Assembly (NCBI GenBank): GCA_020747065.1 | Contig: JAGMVK010000016.1 | Span: forward strand, 868,001 to 932,000 | Reading direction: 5' to 3' | Origin: Cadophora sp. MPI-SDFR-AT-0126 | Lineage: Eukaryota > Ascomycota > Leotiomycetes > Helotiales > Ploettnerulaceae | DNA: 64,000 nucleotides | In this document: piece by piece, positions 60,230-64,000 of the stretch | Position numbering within the stretch: the first letter of the stretch is position 1 | How the letters are laid out: each line of letters begins with the position of its first letter | Position numbers and translations under genes: made by a program | The notes under the pieces: model-generated | The model's input: only the letters and a program-made list of their open reading frames with translations | What the model was told of the DNA's origin: nothing | The model's database searches: none

Positions 60230-61796
60230 CTGGAGCTATGTAAGATCCCCTGCCCTTCTAACTGTAATGGCAGAACTGCTTCCAATAGGTGTCCGATGCA
60301 GGTCACAAGCAAGGGATGATCCCAAAGCAAGCATGCTTGAGTGTTCGTTTGCCTGGGCCAAGTCTCTCGGAATGAACCGCCTTCCCAAGAATCAAGGTTA
60401 CCACAACAGCGCGATGGTTTAGGCTGTTTCGTGGAAGGACTGGTTACTGTCATGGGAGACAGCACCAAGCTTTGCAGCGTACACACAAGTGCTGGCCCCA
60501 TTTACCGACATACAAGTGCTGGGAATCCTCGTCGCCGTCTCCAACATCCTGGAGCCACCCAGATCAAAGGGTCAGAACACAACCAAGGCGGTCGTGGGAA
60601 AAGATACGGACCAACTCCGAGGTGAACAAAATTCAAAGCGCCGGATCGAACGAGATGGATAAACAACAATAGTGGTATGAAAATACCTTTAACTTCCTAT
60701 AATGCATCGCAGTTATTAAAAAGTGAATATCGCGCCTTCTGCGGGAATTCTACGGTTTCGTTGAAGAGCCGCAAAAGAGCTGGATTGATAAGTCTCGCTT
60801 CACTAGTCACGAAATTCGCTGGCCTCAAGTGCGTATGACTCCAGGCGAGCTTTGAAGATGGACTGGATAGAAGCTGCAGCCAGAATAAATTTTCTCGTCA
60901 AGCAACAGGACCATCATTCGAGCAATTTTGAAATTTAAATGTTTCCTCGGATCCCGCGCCTGAAGGCAATCAGCTTGGACAGTTGATACTGTCGATACCG
61001 TCTGCTTCCCAACGACTCTTGGCCGTGTCTCCCGAGCCAAAGATTGGCTTAATGTAGAACTCAGATAAATCCGCCTGGCAGCTGATTTTGTCTAATGTAG
61101 CTATCCTGGAAGTGCTACTGATGCATTAGATTTAAAAAGCTATTTGTTTCGGCTGCTCTAGCGAAACCAAACCTTTATTTGATATATTGTTTCTAGTATC
61201 GCAGGATGGTATCAGACGGTGTCAAGATCAAGTCACCCAGTTTCGATCATACTACAAGAATCACTCTGAAATACTTGAACGCAGGCTTTTTCGAAAGACT
61301 TTAGTTTTTTGATGAGCTATAGCGGGGGTCCAGGGGTAATAAAATAGTTTCCGCTGAGAGGCAGAGATCGTCGGAACGTTATTCTCAGACTTAGAACCTT
61401 GGGACTCGAAACTCACCGCCGTGATCCAATCAGCTAACACGATTTACTATTTTTTATCTTTTGAGAGGGGGACTTTTGCACATGACAAGGCGGTAGTCTC
61501 ATGATATCTCCACAAATTCCTATTTGGGGTCCGCTAAGCAACGCCACACAATATTGCACAGCAGGGAGCACACGAGGCTGGCCTATTGTTCATCAACATT
61601 TGGACAAGGGACGGCCCAGGCCGATACCGTAGCGCTGGGGCAGGTGTATTGAACCAATGATTGCGGTGCCCAACTCGGTGAGGACAGCCACGAAGGAGCT
61701 TAAACCCAAGACCAGGCGCGATAACCATTTTCAGCTCGTCGCGTCGTGCACTTCAGCTCCAAATGAGCCCTCGATTTGGTTTTCTTTTCTTCATGA
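60230..61796. other. intergenic region, nothing recognised
   Basis: About 1.6 kb between the helicase remnant and the HET gene. Small frames on both strands, none with a motif. The last 150 bases before the HET ATG are treated under that gene. Confidence 0.35.
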
Positions 61797-61937
61797 TTCT
61801 CAACCAGAATTGTGTTTTCGAACATTATCCAAGGCTGGAGCCGTAAAACTTGGGACTTCATAGAGACCAACTGTGAGTTTTACCTCTTTCCCCGTAGCGA
61901 GCATATACTTACCGAAGCAAGGGTTCTCCATCACAAT

Positions 61938-64000
61938 ATGGCTCTTCCTCTCCCTCTCCGACTCCTCAGCCGTACTGACGAAAAGTTCGAAGTCATTGAT
62001 TGTCGGCAACCTCGCAGTCCAAATGGTAGAATTGACCACTTCGACATCATCACATACACATGGGGCGACAAGCAAGAGCCTTACAATTGCGGGATACCAG
62101 GTGTGAACTGGAACGTGAAATTGGCGCAACAGAAACTGGAAGACATCAAACGTTTGATGATCAAGGACGACATTCAGTACCTATGGGTTGACTGCATTTG
62201 TCTGGCCCAGGATGATGAGCGAGAAATGTCATCAGAAATCCCGAAGATGTACCAATACTACAAGACTGCACGAAAATGCTACATCTTGATGGATATGGAC
62301 GAAGTGTGGAACCCACAGGATATTGTGGACAATCTCAAGTTCATTGACCACATTTTGGCGAATATGGGGGGCGCTTCGTTGGCTTCGGAGGCATTCCTGA
62401 CCGAGAAGCTTACAAACATTTTGTCACAATGGGCGACGAAAAACTGGAAGTTTCCCATGGACTATGCCACAGTCAGATCCGCTGCCATTGACATGGGCGT
62501 ACTGAATTGTTACTCGACTTGCATCAACCGGGTTCAGTCACTGTTCAATAACCCGTATTTCACTCGCGTATGGACCTTCCAAGAAATGCTCCTCGGCAAG
62601 AATATCAACATGTACGGCGTGAACAAAGACCAAATCTCATGTATCGGAGAACTCAATACTTGGATGGATCTCGCGACTGACTCAAAAGACAAGGCCTACA
62701 AGCTGCATGCATGGATCACGACATCCAGGGTTTTGAGAACAGCATCCGTTAATGCGATCTTGCGAATCCTCGACGAAGACTGCTTGACACTCAACAGCTT
62801 GCAGACACAAGTCAGGGGGATCAGCTCAGCCAGAACGGATATCATCAACGGTGGCCCGTCCTGGTGGTACGAAAATCACAAAGGGGTCTGCAACATCTTC
62901 TCAGCAATCTCAATCACGCCAAGGGAGTGCGAACAGAGACGAGACATTTTCAGAGGGCTTCTTGGAGTATTCAGCGGATTGTTCACGGCAGAGGAAGTGG
63001 AAAGAGACTTGAATGGTGACAACATCGAGAGTATCTCGTATGCATTCTTCAAGCAGCTTTCTGTGAAGACTGGGTTAGCATGGACGAAACTTGCCATCAG
63101 TAGTGGAGAGCGTGGAGAGTGCGATTGGATCCCAGTCGTTGCCAATCACAATAATCCAATGACTACGGATTGTTTTGCCGCTGTTGTCAACCTTGGACGA
63201 CTAAAGCCGAAAGGCTTGGCGAAAGCTTTCGCGGTGACGGGCATTCTGGGAACGCCGAAGAAATACATGAAGATCTCGCTGAACAATAGCGATAGAGGAT
63301 TTCAGTTCATCTTTCGAGGCTGTAACGCTGGGAAGAAAGTCAAGACTGGTGTGTTCAGCAGCGAGACGATACCTGTGAACGACCATCCTCGCGACGTGGC
63401 TCCGGATGAGACTGGCAGGATATTGGTACAATGTGCGACGATGCTGGGAAGTATCATGGACCCTGGTGGCGATGTGGTTCAGTACCGGAGGAGACTGCTT
63501 CATAAATTACAACCGTACTGGGATATCAGTGATCCCAACGCCAAGCCGACAGGTTGGGAAGACAGATGTGTAAGTGGAACAGGCTGGGAGAACCCACATC
63601 CTCACGAATTCAGAGTCCACAATAGGTCAATGAACTTCAGGATGGGAGCCATCACAGACTGTGGGTCTCGACTCGAGAATGAAAGTACTGAGAAGATATC
63701 CTGCGAGGTAATTGTCAATTGCGGATGCATAATCATCGCTCCATTCTCGTTGATTTTCGAAGCGATAACTGCTGTCGAGGGATGCTCGCTTGGCGGCACA
63801 TCCGCAACCTTGGAAGAAGACAGAATAGTCTTGAGAGATGGGCTGGGCCTGGTTCAAGTTGGAGATATTGGCAGGGCTTTCAGCCTAGTAGCGTATGGAG
63901 GAAACACCGATGCTCACAGGGCATATGCGAGTAGTTGCAAGAGTACGAAGATCCATAAACCTGTGGTTCCGAAACTGTGGTGGCCGAGCGCAAGGGCACT
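61938..64000 (+). CDS. HET-domain (heterokaryon incompatibility) protein, 3' end outside window
   Basis: A frame open from ATG 61938 to the window end (687 codons and counting) with no intron needed. It carries the HET-domain motifs: DIITYTWGDKQEPYNCG, QYLWVDCICLAQDDEREMSS, KMYQYYKTARKCYILMD and, further on, FTRVWTFQEMLLGKNINMYG. HET domains in other fungi act in allorecognition, where incompatible combinations trigger cell death; the exact role here is inference. The remaining part (NHKGVCNIFSAISITPR, ECDWIPVVANHNNPM) is a long C-terminal region shared by a subset of HET proteins. The frame also reads as coding for 141 bases upstream of the ATG (WDFIETNCEFYLFPRSEHIL) without any ATG, so an upstream exon is likely missing from this model. 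The neighbour is a decayed helicase, typical of accessory DNA. Confidence 0.9.
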   Translation, partial: MALPLPLRLLSRTDEKFEVIDCRQPRSPNGRIDHFDIITYTWGDKQEPYNCGIPGVNWNVKLAQQKLEDIKRLMIKDDIQYLWVDCICLAQDDEREMSSEIPKMYQYYKTARKCYILMDMDEVWNPQDIVDNLKFIDHILANMGGASLASEAFLTEKLTNILSQWATKNWKFPMDYATVRSAAIDMGVLNCYSTCINRVQSLFNNPYFTRVWTFQEMLLGKNINMYGVNKDQISCIGELNTWMDLATDSKDKAYKLHAWITTSRVLRTASVNAILRILDEDCLTLNSLQTQVRGISSARTDIINGGPSWWYENHKGVCNIFSAISITPRECEQRRDIFRGLLGVFSGLFTAEEVERDLNGDNIESISYAFFKQLSVKTGLAWTKLAISSGERGECDWIPVVANHNNPMTTDCFAAVVNLGRLKPKGLAKAFAVTGILGTPKKYMKISLNNSDRGFQFIFRGCNAGKKVKTGVFSSETIPVNDHPRDVAPDETGRILVQCATMLGSIMDPGGDVVQYRRRLLHKLQPYWDISDPNAKPTGWEDRCVSGTGWENPHPHEFRVHNRSMNFRMGAITDCGSRLENESTEKISCEVIVNCGCIIIAPFSLIFEAITAVEGCSLGGTSATLEEDRIVLRDGLGLVQVGDIGRAFSLVAYGGNTDAHRAYASSCKSTKIHKPVVPKLWWPSARA

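Noticed and set aside
60015..60422. 135-codon plus-strand frame
   Set aside because: It overlaps the intron and last exon of the helicase remnant in another frame; the helicase-frame reading is better supported by splice signals and protein character.

Overview
This window looks like nuclear DNA of a filamentous ascomycete (Pezizomycotina). Coding genes are broken by short introns (47-148 nt) with GTAAGT-like donors and CTAAC/CTGAC-like branch sites. Conserved eukaryotic housekeeping genes (Vip1/Asp1, Utp21, Gpi2) sit beside fungus-specific accessory families: a Zn2Cys6 regulator, a HET-domain protein, a DUF8021-type secreted protein and a serine-protease-like protein. A Leotiomycete is my guess from the style of the families, not something the sequence proves. 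Exon boundaries were set by hand from splice signals and frame continuity.

Layout. The left edge holds the 5' part of a Zn2Cys6 transcription factor (minus strand). Its upstream side is a roughly 11.4-kb gene-poor stretch with only weak protein-like fragments (to 12.7 kb). From 12.7 to 19.1 kb lie a pirin, a glyoxalase/VOC-fold protein, an F-box protein and a secreted DUF8021-like protein. From 19.6 to 23.8 kb is a compact accessory cluster. It contains a tail-anchored membrane protein and a divergently transcribed trypsin-like protein that has a complete His/Asp/Ser triad but no signal peptide, with a 185-bp shared promoter between them. A third gene of a fungus-only family follows 154 bp behind. 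A MOSC-domain protein with a C-terminal membrane tail lies at 26.0-27.4 kb. About 11.4 kb without a convincing gene follows (27.4-38.8 kb), between two convergent genes.

From 38.8 to 47.6 kb a divergent housekeeping pair, Vip1/Asp1 (inositol pyrophosphate kinase/phosphatase) and Utp21 (U3 snoRNP WD40 protein), share a 0.7-kb promoter. At 48.9-51.0 kb an NTF2-like protein and a flavin reductase-like protein are divergent, and a perfect 12-bp inverted repeat lies between them. A candidate small secreted cysteine-rich protein is at 51.7-52.2 kb, a single-pass secretory/membrane protein at 53.1-53.8 kb, and the Gpi2/PIG-C subunit of the GPI-GlcNAc transferase at 56.5-58.1 kb. The right end is accessory: a truncated SF1 helicase with a stop codon inside its QYRMHP motif, then a HET-domain gene that runs off the window.

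Most genes act independently. The two places where neighbours may act together are the 19.6-23.8 kb protease/membrane-protein cluster and the NTF2-like/flavin-reductase pair. No rRNA, tRNA, CRISPR array or intact transposon was recognised.
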